Counted from the stretch's first letter, positions 34,408 to 42,897 are shown. The stretch: DNA of 64,000 nt from Ensifer sp. LC11 (GCF_001695835.1 NZ_MBSO01000016.1:1-64000), one strand, 5' to 3'. The notes: a model not told the origin generated them from the letters alone. Made by a program: numbers and translations.

Positions 34408-34666
34408 TGACGCAGCCTCTCCCGCGCGAACCATTCTGCGGGCGCATGACGGCCGGAACTCAGATAGCGCCGCACTTCGGTTGCGTTCATAAATTGTGCC
34501 TGAGCAAAGGGTTTTTCACAAGAATATTGTCGGCAACACAATTGAATGAGGCCGCGCGGCGGTAACCAGTGCGATCCGGCTTCGTATCGGCGACTGTCCG
34601 TGAAGTACCGGCATAGCGGCCATCAATCGACGAACCACGGCCAGTCATGGCATGCTGTCGTCGCGC
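34408..34666. promoter_or_regulatory. Upstream region of the nuoJ-G unit with a small dyad
   Basis: This gap must hold the main minus-strand nuo promoter. A symmetric ATTGT-N7-ACAAT sits at 34526-34542 in an AT-rich patch about 120-135 bases before nuoJ. It is a plausible regulator site but not assignable. No FNR, NnrR or RegR-type consensus is evident. Confidence 0.35.
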
Positions 34667-35143
34667 CTATCGTCGCGCTGACCGCATCGTCCCGGTCCTT
34701 GTTGCAAGCACGTTGCGGATCGAAAAGCTTGAATGAATGCGCGAGACCCCCGGGAGAGCCGAGAGGATCTCCTTGTGGATGCGTTCGAACTCGCCGGCAT
34801 TGGCGACTTCGACGCGCAACAGATAGTCCGAGCCGCCAGTCATCAGAAAACACTCTTTGATCTCGGGGTGTTTTCGCACCGCCGCTTCGAAACGGTCGAG
34901 ATAGTCCTCCGTCTGGCGATCCAGCGTGATGTTGATGATCACCGCGATGGTGGCCTCGACGTTCGACGTGTCCACCAGCGCCGTATAGCCGCGAATAACG
35001 CCCGCCTGCTCCAGGATCTTTATCCGCCTGAGGCAAGCCGATGGCGAAAGCCCGACTTCGCCCGCGAGGCTGGCATTGCTTCGGCGCGCATCCAGTCGGA
35101 GGAGTCGAAGGATGTTACGGTCTATCGCATCAAGCGCAGTCAT
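34667..35143 (-). CDS. Lrp/AsnC-family regulator, DadR-like
   Basis: The 158-residue protein has the Lrp winged helix at residues 1-60 (LDAIDRNILRLLRLDARRSN, then SPSACLRRIKILEQAGVIRG) and an AsnC ligand domain (ECFLMTGGSDYLLRVEVANA). It lies divergent to an alanine racemase/D-amino-acid dehydrogenase operon, the usual location of DadR, an activator of alanine catabolism that responds to alanine. The 125-base gap between starts probably holds its site. Confidence 0.9.
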   Translation of the reverse strand: MTALDAIDRNILRLLRLDARRSNASLAGEVGLSPSACLRRIKILEQAGVIRGYTALVDTSNVEATIAVIINITLDRQTEDYLDRFEAAVRKHPEIKECFLMTGGSDYLLRVEVANAGEFERIHKEILSALPGVSRIHSSFSIRNVLATRTGTMRSARR

Positions 35144-35268
35144 TGCAGATTATTCCAATTCTTCTTCGTTTCTTTCAATGATCATGATTTGGCGCAACGA
35201 TCAATTACTCTTTCCTCGGCAATTTCACGATCGTTTCAATAGGCTCGCGCCAGATGGGGAGGCCGGGC

Positions 35269-36402
35269 ATGGATGGCGTGCTACAGAACAACAGGCAGAT
35301 GAGGGCGGAGTGCACGAGCGGCGCTTCGGGTTATCTGACCATCGATCTTGCGGCCCTTGCGCGCAACTACGAAAAGCTCTCGGGGGAAGTTGCCCCGGCG
35401 CGCGCAGCGGCCGTCGTCAAGGCCGATGCCTACGGACTTGGCGCAGGACAGGTTGGCGCGCGGCTCTATGCCCAGGGTTGCCGGCACTTCTTCGTTGCCC
35501 AATTTGTCGAGGCAGTCCGGTTGCGGCCACACCTGGCCGATGACGCGCAGATCTTCGTCTTGAACGGCCTGCAACCCGGCAACGAACCCGGCTGCGCCCA
35601 GCAGGGCATCGTGCCGGTCATCAATTCGCTCGAGCAGTGGCAGCGCTGGTCCGAGATGGCTGAGGCGCTGGGGCGCAGGTTGCCGGCGGTGTTGCAGTTC
35701 GATACCGGCATGTCGCGGCTCGGCTTGCCACCGGAAGAGCGGGCGAGGCTCGCTGAAGCGCTTCGAACGGACGACAGGGTCGACGTGTTCTTCATCATGA
35801 GCCACCTCGCCTCGGCCGACGAAGTCGAAAGTGAGCAAAATTCCAGCCAGCTTACCGAGATGGCGCACATCGCACGGGAGTTCCCCGGTTTCGACCTGTG
35901 CTTTGCCAATTCGGGCGGCATATTTCTCGGTGGTGACTATCACGGCGTGCTTGCCCGCCCCGGCATCGCACTTTATGGCGGCGCACCGACTGCGGGCGTT
36001 GCAAACCCGATGGAACCGGTCGTGCGGCTCGACGTGGCCGTGGTCCAGACGCGCACCGTGCCGGCCGGTGCGCGCGTCGGCTACAGCGGCACCCATGTCG
36101 CGGCAGGCGAAACGCGTCTCGCCACGATTGCTGCCGGCTATGCCGACGGCCTGCCGCGCAGCCTCAGCGGCAGAGGAGCCGTCTATTGCGACGGCGTGCG
36201 CTTGCCGATCGTCGGGCGGGTTTCCATGGACAGCATTACCATCGATATCACCGGCCTTCCGGCGGACCGCCTGACGCTCGGCAGCCTCGTGGAAGTCCTC
36301 GGGCCCAACCAGACGCTCGAAGACATCGCTCGCGACGCCGGCACCATTTCCTACGAAATCCTGACCGGTCTCGGCGATCGCTATGAGCGGCAATACCGGT
36401 AA
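35269..36402 (+). CDS. dadX: Alanine racemase, catabolic DadX type
   Basis: The 377-residue PLP enzyme has the Lys site AAAVVKADAYGLGAGQ near the N-terminus, the GIALYGGAPT segment, VGYSGTHV, and the C-terminal VGRVSMDSITIDITG with phosphate-binding residues. The ATG at 35269 has a GGGAGG site at good spacing; ATG 35254 would lie within it and is less likely. It converts L- to D-alanine for the dehydrogenase encoded next. Confidence 0.92.
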   Translation: MDGVLQNNRQMRAECTSGASGYLTIDLAALARNYEKLSGEVAPARAAAVVKADAYGLGAGQVGARLYAQGCRHFFVAQFVEAVRLRPHLADDAQIFVLNGLQPGNEPGCAQQGIVPVINSLEQWQRWSEMAEALGRRLPAVLQFDTGMSRLGLPPEERARLAEALRTDDRVDVFFIMSHLASADEVESEQNSSQLTEMAHIAREFPGFDLCFANSGGIFLGGDYHGVLARPGIALYGGAPTAGVANPMEPVVRLDVAVVQTRTVPAGARVGYSGTHVAAGETRLATIAAGYADGLPRSLSGRGAVYCDGVRLPIVGRVSMDSITIDITGLPADRLTLGSLVEVLGPNQTLEDIARDAGTISYEILTGLGDRYERQYR

Positions 36403-36426
36403 CCCTTCTTTCCCAGTGAGGACATC

Positions 36427-37677
36427 ATGAAAGTCATCGTTCTCGGCGCCGGCATCGTCGGCGTCACCTCGGCCTACGAGCTTGCCAAGGCCGGTCACGA
36501 GGTGACGGTCATCGACCGCCAGTCCGGCCCGGCGCTGGAGACGAGTTTCGCCAATGCCGGCGAAGTCTCCTTCGGTTACTGCTCGCCCTGGGCCGCACCG
36601 GGCATACCGATGAAGGCGATGAAATGGCTGTTCATGGAACACGCACCACTGATCCTGCGCCCCAAGGTCGACACGGCGATGTTGTCCTGGATGATGAAGA
36701 TGCTCTTCAACTGTACGTCCAGGCGCTACGCCATCAACAAGAGCCGCATGTTGCGGCTTGCGGACTACAGCCGGACCTCGCTCGCAGCACTCCGCGCTGA
36801 AACAGCCATCGCCTATGACGAACGCATGCAGGGCACGCTGCAATTGTTCCGCACGCAACAGCAGCTTGATGCCTCCGGCAAGGACGTCAAGGCGCTCGCC
36901 GCCGACGGCATCCCCTTCGAAGTTCTCGATCGTGAAGGCTGCATCCGCGTCGAGCCGGCGCTGAAGCATGTGCGCGACAAGATCGTCGGCGGTCTGCTGA
37001 CGCCGAAGGACGAGACCGGCGACTGCTTCAAGTTCACCAACGCCTTGGCCAAAAGGGCCGAAGAGCTCGGCGTTCGCTTCAGCTACGGCAGCATCATCCG
37101 CGGCCTCGACGTGGAAGGCGGTCGCATACGGGGCGTCGTCACCGCCCACGGAACGCTGCAGGCCGATGCCGTGGTGGTGGCGCTTGGCAGCTTCTCCCCG
37201 CTCCTCGTCAGGCCGCACGGAATCCGTCTGCCGGTCTATCCGGTCAAGGGCTACTCGTTGACCATCCCGATCACCGACGCCGCGCGTGCTCCCGAATCAA
37301 CCGTTATGGACGAGACCTTCAAGATCGCGATCACCCGCCTCGGCGATCGCATCCGCGTCGGCGGCATGGCGGAGATCTCCGGCTACACCAACGATCTCGG
37401 CGAGCCACGCCGCCTCACGTTGCAGCATTCCGTCACCGATTTGTTTCCCGGCGGCGATGTGTCGAAAGCAAGCTTCTGGTCGGGCCTTCGCCCGATGACG
37501 CCGGACGGCACCCCCGTGATCGGAGCAACCAAGGTCGCCGGCCTTTATCTCAACACCGGCCACGGCACGCTCGGTTGGACGATGAGCTCTGGCTCGGCCC
37601 GCGTGGTCGCTGACCTCGTCAGCGGTCGTCAGCCGGAGATCGATGCCACCGACCTCGCGATCGCCCGCTACGCCTGA
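36427..37677 (+). CDS. dadA: D-amino-acid dehydrogenase
   Basis: The 416-residue FAD enzyme has the dinucleotide site [20 protein letters not shown] at the N-terminus, the substrate-domain segment [20 protein letters not shown], and the C-terminal [18 protein letters not shown] typical of DadA. It oxidises D-alanine to pyruvate and ammonia, passing electrons to the respiratory chain. It is 24 bases from dadX, with ridA following. Confidence 0.95.
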   Translation: MKVIVLGAGIVGVTSAYELAKAGHEVTVIDRQSGPALETSFANAGEVSFGYCSPWAAPGIPMKAMKWLFMEHAPLILRPKVDTAMLSWMMKMLFNCTSRRYAINKSRMLRLADYSRTSLAALRAETAIAYDERMQGTLQLFRTQQQLDASGKDVKALAADGIPFEVLDREGCIRVEPALKHVRDKIVGGLLTPKDETGDCFKFTNALAKRAEELGVRFSYGSIIRGLDVEGGRIRGVVTAHGTLQADAVVVALGSFSPLLVRPHGIRLPVYPVKGYSLTIPITDAARAPESTVMDETFKIAITRLGDRIRVGGMAEISGYTNDLGEPRRLTLQHSVTDLFPGGDVSKASFWSGLRPMTPDGTPVIGATKVAGLYLNTGHGTLGWTMSSGSARVVADLVSGRQPEIDATDLAIARYA

Positions 37678-37712
37678 ACGGTTCCACACACCCTTTTTCA
37701 AGGAGACATGTC

Positions 37713-38090
37713 ATGATTGAGGAAATCCACACGAACGACGCGCCGGGCGCTGTCGGGCCCTTCTCGCAGGCGATCAAGGTCGGCAACCTGCTCTTCGTCT
37801 CCGGCCAGCTCCCGATCGATCCTGCGACCGGAGAGTTCAACTCGGACGACGCGATCGCGCAGGCCGATCAATGCCTGAAGAACCTTGCGGCAATTGCGGC
37901 CGCCGCCGGCACGACCCTCGCCAACACGGTCAAGACGACGGTTCTCCTGACCGACCTTGGCCATTTCGCGGAAATCAACAAGGTCTATGCCGGCTTTTTT
38001 GCCAAGCCATTTCCCGCCCGCGCCTGCTACGAGGTCAGCGCGCTTCCGAAGGGTGCAAAGGTTGAGATTGAGGCCGTCATCGCCCTTTGA
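37713..38090 (+). CDS. RidA-family reactive-intermediate deaminase
   Basis: A 125-residue RidA/YjgF protein with the substrate-binding Arg in KPFPARACYEVSALPKGAKV and the N-terminal GPFSQAIKVGNLLFVSGQ. RidA removes enamine/imine intermediates made by amino-acid dehydrogenases and PLP enzymes, which fits its place as third gene of the dad operon. An AAGGAGA ribosome site precedes the ATG. Confidence 0.94.
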   Translation: MIEEIHTNDAPGAVGPFSQAIKVGNLLFVSGQLPIDPATGEFNSDDAIAQADQCLKNLAAIAAAAGTTLANTVKTTVLLTDLGHFAEINKVYAGFFAKPFPARACYEVSALPKGAKVEIEAVIAL

Positions 38091-38142
38091 GTCCCTTGGA
38101 CAATCGGTGTTGTGCGCGCACCTATGGATCGCAGGAGCGCCC

Positions 38143-38159
38143 GGCGGCAACTAGCCGCC
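38143..38159. terminator. Short GC hairpin between ridA and the Crp/Fnr fragment
   Basis: GGCGGC and GCCGCC pair around a five-base loop that contains the stop codon of the minus-strand Crp/Fnr fragment. It lies between convergent genes; there is no U tract. Weak evidence for termination. Confidence 0.35.
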
Positions 38160-38530
38160 GATCCGCTCCGCCATGCGCCGCAGGCCCGGGATGTCCCTGA
38201 GCGTCAGCTTCTGCCACCCGCCTTGGACAAGGCCCTGTCCTTCCCAGGCACTGAGGATTCTTGAAACCGTATGCAAGGTGGTCCCCGTCATCTCGGCGAT
38301 ATCCTGGCGCGAGATCGGGAGGTCGATGCGGATCCCGCCGCCGTAAGGTTTGCCGGCCTGTTCGGCGAGCCGCAGCACCGTGTGGGCGACGCGGCGCTCG
38401 ACCTCCTCGGTCGACATCTCGCGGATGCGGGTATGCGCCTCGTCGAGGCGCTGACCGATCGTGTGCAGCGCATTGACGGCAAGGTGCGGGTTCTTCTCGA
38501 CGAAGACGTTCCAAAGCTCGGTCGGCCAGG
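38151..38530 (-). pseudogene. Crp/Fnr-family (NnrR-like) regulator, C-terminal remnant
   Basis: The frame reads WPTELWNVFVEKNPHLAVNA into EEVERRVAHTVLRLAEQAG and a helix-turn-helix PISRQDIAEMTGTTLHTVSR, then LSAWEGQGLVQGG. This is the dimerisation helix and DNA-binding domain of a Crp/Fnr protein of the NO/denitrification type. The whole cyclic-nucleotide-like sensor domain is missing because the sequence joins the 5' end of norB. Such a regulator next to nor genes would normally be NnrR. Confidence 0.8.
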
Positions 38531-38534
38531 CCAG

Positions 38535-38639
38535 ACATAAATGGTGCCGGCAAGCACGCCGAACAGCACCTGGGCGACGAACAGGCCGAGCGCTCCGTAG
38601 AAATAGAGCATCGCGACCTTCTGGGTTTGGTACTTCATG
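38535..38639 (-). pseudogene. norB: norB, first 35 codons only
   Basis: The ATG at 38639 begins MKYQTQKVAMLYFYGALGLF and continues to LFGVLAGTIYV, the first helix of the large subunit of cytochrome-c nitric oxide reductase. It then breaks into sequence of the Crp/Fnr fragment. About 415 codons are missing, so no NO reductase can be made from this locus. Confidence 0.8.
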
Positions 38640-38662
38640 GTGTCACACTCCAATCGCGTCGC

Positions 38663-39111
38663 TTAACCTGCCTCGTTCGGCGGCCAGTCCTGGGTCTTGA
38701 TGCGGCTCGTCCATTCCAGGAAGTCGGCGAGGTCGTTGAGTTCCTGTTCGGTAAGGTTGAACTGCGGCATCTGCCGCCGCCCTTCGATGCCGGTCGGCTG
38801 GGCGGCCATCCAGGCCTTGAGCGTCTCGCGCGCGCCGTCCGGATCGGCCTCGCCGCCGAAGCGCTTCCAGACATTGCCGAGTTCGGGCGCGAAATAGGCG
38901 CCCTCACCCAGAAGCGTCTGGCAGTTGATACAGGAGTTTTTTCCCAGACGTGTTTGCCGCGCGCGACCGCATCGGTCAGCGTCGTTTCATCCGTCGAGGT
39001 CGTCCGCATGTAGTAGTGGCTGTGGGCTGTCAGCCCGACGAAGATGGCGAAGAAGAAGGACCCGCCGTAAAAGACGTTACGGGCCCCGGTTTTGGTGAGG
39101 CGTTCTGCCAT
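38663..39111 (-). pseudogene. norC: norC, frameshifted, heme motif altered
   Basis: The N-terminal anchor and start of the domain (MAERLTKTGARNVFYGGSFF, then ARGKHVWEK) are in one frame. A run of six A (plus-strand T at 38937-38942), where seven are needed, shifts the frame; the other frame continues NSCINCQTLLGEGAYFAPEL and ends at 38663 with NEAG. The expected CxxCH heme motif is CINCQ, so the axial His codon is also changed to Gln. Two independent lesions indicate real decay, although a sequencing error could explain the first. Confidence 0.85.
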
Positions 39112-39249
39112 CACGTGGTCCTTTCGATTTCAGATGGCCGCGATGTGCCGCAGCCGGCTGATCTGATCCCCTCCCCGTGTGGCGTCGAAACTTGCGACTC
39201 CGGCAACAATCGGGGCGAACCCATGTCTAGGGAAATCGGCGGCGGCTTC

Positions 39250-39265
39250 TTTGCGTTTCGGCAAA
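39250..39265 (-). promoter_or_regulatory. NnrR/Dnr-type box upstream of norC
   Basis: TTTGCGTTTCGGCAAA fits the TTG-N8-CAA pattern bound by NO-responsive Crp/Fnr regulators, with an extra symmetric T/A on each side. It is about 140 bases before the norC start, between norC and the norE/F remnant. Confidence 0.6.
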
Positions 39266-39282
39266 CAAGTCGGCGGGTGACC

Positions 39283-39686
39283 TCAGCCGAAGAGAACAGT
39301 CCCCAGCATCAGCTTCGCTGCGGCGATGAGGACGAGCGCTGCGGGCCAGATCAGCAGGCCGAAGCGAAGCACAGACGGCGCATGCCGAAGAGCGCGGCAT
39401 TGACCAGCGCCCGCCGACGCTGCCCGAGCGACGCCTGCGGCCTTGTCGCCAGGGCCGCCTGCCAGCCGCTGGTCAGCAGAACGAGCGTGTTGATACCGGC
39501 AAGCAGCGGATCGAGATGCAAGCGGGTGGCAGCAAACGGATCCGGCTGAATGAGGCCGCCAACCAGAAAACCGATGAGCAGAATGCCGAAGGCGGCAAGT
39601 TCGCTCCAGACGAGCACCCAGAGCAGTAGGGTGTCCGTCGTCTCCTCTTCCGCCGCCGTGGTGATCGGATGACTGCGGGCGTCCAT
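39283..39686 (-). pseudogene. norE: norE/norF remnant
   Basis: The frame from ATG 39686 reads LLLWVLVWSELAAFGILLIG and NTLVLLTSGWQAALATRPQA, characteristic of NorE, a cytochrome-oxidase subunit III-like protein of nor clusters. It then breaks near 39360. In another frame the sequence continues LRFGLLIWPAALVLIAAAKL to a stop at 39283, which looks like the end of NorF or of NorE. The core of both genes is deleted. Confidence 0.7.
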
Positions 39687-39799
39687 GTCAGCGTCTCCGT
39701 CAGGTCTAAGGGGGTAGAGCGGGATGCGGACGGCACGTTTTGCCTCATCCCTCTCCAAAAACACGAGGCTTGAGCTAGGCGCGGATGCAAATCCTGTCG

Positions 39800-39813
39800 T
39801 TGCGATTACGCAA
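39800..39813. promoter_or_regulatory. NnrR/Dnr-type box between norE remnant and small membrane ORF
   Basis: TTGCGATTACGCAA fits TTG-N8-CAA with a matching inner CG/CG symmetry. It lies 114 bases from norE and 51 bases from the plus-strand ATG at 39864, so it may have served both. Confidence 0.6.
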
Positions 39814-39863
39814 AGAAGGCAGCATGGGGCGGCGCTATTGCCGTTGAACAAAGGAGCCTTCCG

Positions 39864-40018
39864 ATGACAGACGCACAGATCGGCCTATCCGTTGCCACCC
39901 CATCATCATCATCTTTGCCCTCGTGCTCTATCGCATGGGCGTGCTTCAACGCGGCGCGACGCTGTCGGCGATCCTTTCCTCCGTTGCGATCGCCATCGTT
40001 CTCTTCCTCGATCGCTGA
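39864..40018 (+). pseudogene. Small membrane protein, single-base frameshift
   Basis: ATG 39864, with AAGGAGCC upstream, starts MTDAQIGLSVAT. At a run of four C (39898-39901) the frame must shift by one for the sequence to continue as PIIIIFALVLYRMGVLQRGA and end VAIAIVLFLDR at 40018. The corrected product of about 51 residues would have two hydrophobic helices. I do not recognise the family. The NnrR-type box just upstream suggests co-regulation with denitrification genes. Confidence 0.5.
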
Positions 40019-40194
40019 GACGGGGGCTTCCGCGGCGCTAGCTGCCTGGACCGAAGGGAGCGGACTCATAACCACGCGAGCGGACGGCCTGTCAAAGCCC
40101 GCTTTGGAGCGGTGGGGGCTCTTCTGAGTCATGCTATAATCGGAGTTCGAGCATCGCGGTTGAAGCCACATGTCAGCACTGCGCAGCTTCGGTT

Positions 40195-40254
40195 TCTTCC
40201 GCATCCAAAATGGGAGCTGTCTCGTGGGCATCGCGGGCGCGGCGATGCGGAAGA
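40195..40254. repeat. Eleven-base inverted repeat upstream of the DUF1326 gene
   Basis: TCTTCCGCATC (40195-40205) and GATGCGGAAGA (40244-40254) are perfect inverted repeats with a 38-base interval. The right copy ends 50 bases before the DUF1326 start. It might be a long RNA hairpin or the remains of a small mobile element. Confidence 0.5.
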
Positions 40255-40303
40255 GTTCAGCGTGACGAGCTGCCCTCTCACAGATTAGGGGAGGATCGGG
40301 GTT

Positions 40304-40987
40304 ATGGTCGACCAATGGTTATTCAAGAGCGAGACTTACGATAACTGCAATTGCGCCATGAACTGCGGCTGCCAGTTCAACCTACCAAGCACCCACGGCT
40401 ATTGTCAGTCGGCTTTCGTTGGCAACATTGTTGAAGGCTACTTTGGCGACACGCCGATAGCAGGCCTGAACTGGGCGGCGATCTATAAGTGGCCCGGCGA
40501 AATCAAGGACGGCAACGGCCAGCGCCAGATCGTCATCGACGAGCGGGCGAACGATGCTCAACAGAGCGCGCTGGAGGCGATCATCTCAGGCGAGGCTGGC
40601 GAACCGTTCAGCAATCTGTTCTCCGTATTCGCGTCCACATGCTCGGAATTTTGTCGGACATTGTTCCTGTCGATCGATCTCGAAGTGGACATGGAACTCA
40701 GAACCGCCAGAGTAGAGATACCCGGCATCTTGGTGAGCCGCGCCAGGCCGAAGATCAACGAGTTTACCGGTCAGCCGTTCCACATTGCGATGGCACGTCC
40801 GAGTGGCAGTTTCGAGTTTACCTACGCAGAAATCGGGCTCGGTACGACGTCGGTCACCGGGGATATGCAGATGGCCTACGAAGATTCATGGGCGCATTTT
40901 TGTGTTCATCACTTCAATCAGGATGGTCTGGTCCGCGAAAGATCAAGACTGACCGCATGGCTTGATCGAATGACACCGCGTCCGTGA
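40304..40987 (+). CDS. DUF1326-family protein
   Basis: The 227-residue protein has the DUF1326 features: Cys-rich start SETYDNCNCAMNCGCQF, the GYFGDTPIAGLNWAAIY segment, and DERANDAQQSALEAIISGEA. The CxCxxxCxC pattern suggests metal binding, but function is unknown. DUF1326 genes often adjoin DUF2182 membrane proteins; none is found here. A second Cys pair occurs in ASTCSEFCR. No signal peptide is seen. Confidence 0.85.
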   Translation: MVDQWLFKSETYDNCNCAMNCGCQFNLPSTHGYCQSAFVGNIVEGYFGDTPIAGLNWAAIYKWPGEIKDGNGQRQIVIDERANDAQQSALEAIISGEAGEPFSNLFSVFASTCSEFCRTLFLSIDLEVDMELRTARVEIPGILVSRARPKINEFTGQPFHIAMARPSGSFEFTYAEIGLGTTSVTGDMQMAYEDSWAHFCVHHFNQDGLVRERSRLTAWLDRMTPRP

Positions 40988-41129
40988 ATACGGCGACGGA
41001 ACCAAACCCGGCCAAAGGCCGCGGCCGTGTTCCGGGCCCCGCAAACCAAAGTCACAATCTGATTTGAGGTGACAAGGACGCCTCTCGCCAGCGACAAGCG
41101 TGCGAGCCGTGAACGGTCACGCCGCAGAC

Positions 41130-41145
41130 TTTGAGAAATGTCAAA
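41130..41145 (+). promoter_or_regulatory. NnrR/Dnr-type box upstream of the hemerythrin-nnrU pair
   Basis: TTTGAGAAATGTCAAA fits TTG-N8-CAA with symmetric flanks and ends 55 bases before the hemerythrin-like start, the usual distance for an activator of the Crp/Fnr family. It is the third such box within 2 kb. Confidence 0.65.
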
Positions 41146-41200
41146 GAGAACCGTTGCCGTCGGGTGTAGTTCAAACACGACACCCACTGGAGCAGGTTCG

Positions 41201-41629
41201 ATGCAGCAACGATTTTCCGGACAACAGGCGCTGGGACAAGCCTACCGCGAGCTTCTTGCTCTCTGCGACCGCCTAGAGACGCTCGCAGACTCGATTCCGC
41301 ATCGCATCGACGCCTCGAGCTGCCATGTGATCATGGCGGAACTGCAGGACAAGCTCAGGCAGGTCCATGCGCTCGAGGAGACGATTCTCTTGCCCGCGGT
41401 CGTAGACGAGCGCACAGCCAGGAATCGCAAGGACCTGATCGAGCGGCTGCGTGCCGAGCACCATCAGGACGATCGGGCGGCCGCCGAACTGGTGCGCGTG
41501 CTGAAGGCCGTTCTCGACGACAGGGCATCGCTGAGATGGGACGCGATCGGCTATATGTTGCGTGGTTTCTTCGAAACCGTTCGCCGCCACGTGGCAACGG
41601 AACGCCTGCTTCTCTGGCGCCATGCGTGA
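41201..41629 (+). CDS. Hemerythrin HHE-like protein
   Basis: A 142-residue four-helix protein with ligand-type residues in VHALEETILLPAVVDE, RAEHHQDDRAA and RRHVATERLLLW. Hemerythrin-like proteins bind a di-iron centre and can sense or scavenge O2 or NO. The ATG at 41201 has a GGAGCAGG site. It precedes nnrU by ten bases, under an NnrR-type box, so a role in NO handling is likely. Confidence 0.78.
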   Translation: MQQRFSGQQALGQAYRELLALCDRLETLADSIPHRIDASSCHVIMAELQDKLRQVHALEETILLPAVVDERTARNRKDLIERLRAEHHQDDRAAAELVRVLKAVLDDRASLRWDAIGYMLRGFFETVRRHVATERLLLWRHA

Positions 41630-41639
41630 GACAATCGAC

Positions 41640-42332
41640 ATGACCTATTTTCTTCTCGCCTTCGCCGTCTTCCTCCTGCTCCATATGGTGCCGGCCTGGC
41701 CGGCGCTGCGGCAGGGCCTGATGGACCGTCTCAGCCGCTCGACCTATTTCATGGTCTATTCGCTTCTGTCGCTGCTCGCCCTCGGATTCGTCTTTCACGC
41801 AGCACTGCAGCTTGATTTCATCCCGCTCTGGGAGCCGGCTGCCTGGCAGGCCTGGGTGACCTTCGTTCTGGCGCCGCTTGGCATCTTTTTCGTGCTGGCC
41901 GGCCTCTTCAGCGAGAACGCGCTGTCGATCTCGATTTATGAGGGAAGCGAACGGCCGGGCGCCATCGTGACGATCACCCGCCATCCTGTGCTCTGGGGCT
42001 TCCTGCTCTGGGCCGCCGGTCACATCGTACCGAACGGCGATCTGCGTTCGCTCGTGCTTTTCGGCGGCCTCGCGCTGTTTTCGGTCGGCGGTTTCTTCAT
42101 GCTCGAAAAGCGTGCCCGGAGGCGTCTCGGGGTTAGTTGGCAAACAGCCTCGAAGGGCACATCGGTCTGGCCCTTCGCAGCCGTCATCAGGGGCGAAACC
42201 CGTTTGCGTGCCGATCCCGTGATGATCATCGCCGCCTTTGCCACCGTCACGATTGCCGTCTGGCTGCTGCTTGGCGGGCACGAGGTTCTCTTCGGCGCCG
42301 ACCCCCTGCTTCAGGCTAGTGCACTCGACTAG
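41640..42332 (+). CDS. nnrU: NnrU-family membrane protein
   Basis: The 230-residue protein has six or so helices and NnrU/DUF1295-like signatures (ITRHPVLWGFLLWAAGHIVP, preceded by EGSERPGAIV). NnrU is required for expression or function of NO reductase/nitrite reductase in rhizobia and Rhodobacter, though its reaction is not known to me. It is intact here although the nor genes are destroyed. An ATG at 41622 is an alternative start. Its stop overlaps the ubiX remnant's stop on the other strand. Confidence 0.85.
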   Translation: MTYFLLAFAVFLLLHMVPAWPALRQGLMDRLSRSTYFMVYSLLSLLALGFVFHAALQLDFIPLWEPAAWQAWVTFVLAPLGIFFVLAGLFSENALSISIYEGSERPGAIVTITRHPVLWGFLLWAAGHIVPNGDLRSLVLFGGLALFSVGGFFMLEKRARRRLGVSWQTASKGTSVWPFAAVIRGETRLRADPVMIIAAFATVTIAVWLLLGGHEVLFGADPLLQASALD

Positions 42333-42897
42333 CCTTCGCCTTGCCAGGCCCTTGCCAGCGGCGCTATCGGCAGCGCCAGCAGATCGATCGCCCGCGCCGC
42401 CAATGGCATCGACGGTCGCCGGGCGGTGAAAGAAGGCCGGCACCGGCGGCATGATGATTGCGCCCATTTCCGTGACGGCGCACATGTTGCGCAGGTGACC
42501 GAGATGCAGCGGAGTCTCGCGCGCCATCAGAACGAGCCTGCGTCGTTCCTTCAGATGCACGTCGGCCGCACGAACCAGAAGATTGTCGGCCATGCCGCCG
42601 GCGATCGCCGCCAGCGTCCGCATGGAGCACGGCGCCACGATCATGCCCGCGGTCGAAAACGACCCGCTGGCAATCGCCGCGCCGATGTCTGCGTGGTCGT
42701 AGGTTCGGGCGGACTTCTGCAGCAGGCAAGGAAGCCCGTCCGCGCCAACCTCGTGCGCAAGCGTGCGGTGTGCCGCCGGCGATAGGACGAGATGCAGTTC
42801 GACACTGTCGACTTCGGCGAGCCGCATCGGCGATGCGCACGGCAATCGCTGCCCCGGACGCACCGGTAACGCCGAGAACGATTTTCATCCGGTTCAT
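42329..42897 (-). pseudogene. ubiX: ubiX (flavin prenyltransferase), frameshifted
   Basis: MNRMKIVLGVTGASGAAIAV at the start is the FMN-binding N-terminus of UbiX. The frame then changes near 42835 to LAEVDSVELHLVLSPAAHRT, followed by SGSFSTAGMIVAPCSMRTLA and ERRRLVLMARETPLHLGHLR. It changes again near 42400 to end AIDLLALPIAPLARAWQGEG at 42329. UbiX makes the prenylated FMN used by UbiD. Two shifts make this copy inactive unless they are sequencing errors. Confidence 0.8.

Noticed and set aside
34526-34542. FNR or NnrR box before nuoJ
   Set aside because: The TTG and CAA half-sites are nine bases apart instead of eight, and inner bases do not match; kept only as an unassigned dyad.
35281-37218. 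A 645-codon open frame antisense to dadX and dadA
   Set aside because: It mirrors GC-rich third positions of two well-supported genes, has no family resemblance and no ribosome site.
40135-40140. TATAAT hexamer as a promoter for the DUF1326 gene
   Set aside because: No acceptable -35 hexamer lies 16-18 bases upstream, and it is 164 bases from the start codon.
41355-42863. A 502-codon minus-strand frame covering ubiX and running through nnrU and the hemerythrin gene
   Set aside because: Only the first part (to about 42400) is UbiX-like; the rest is antisense to intact genes.
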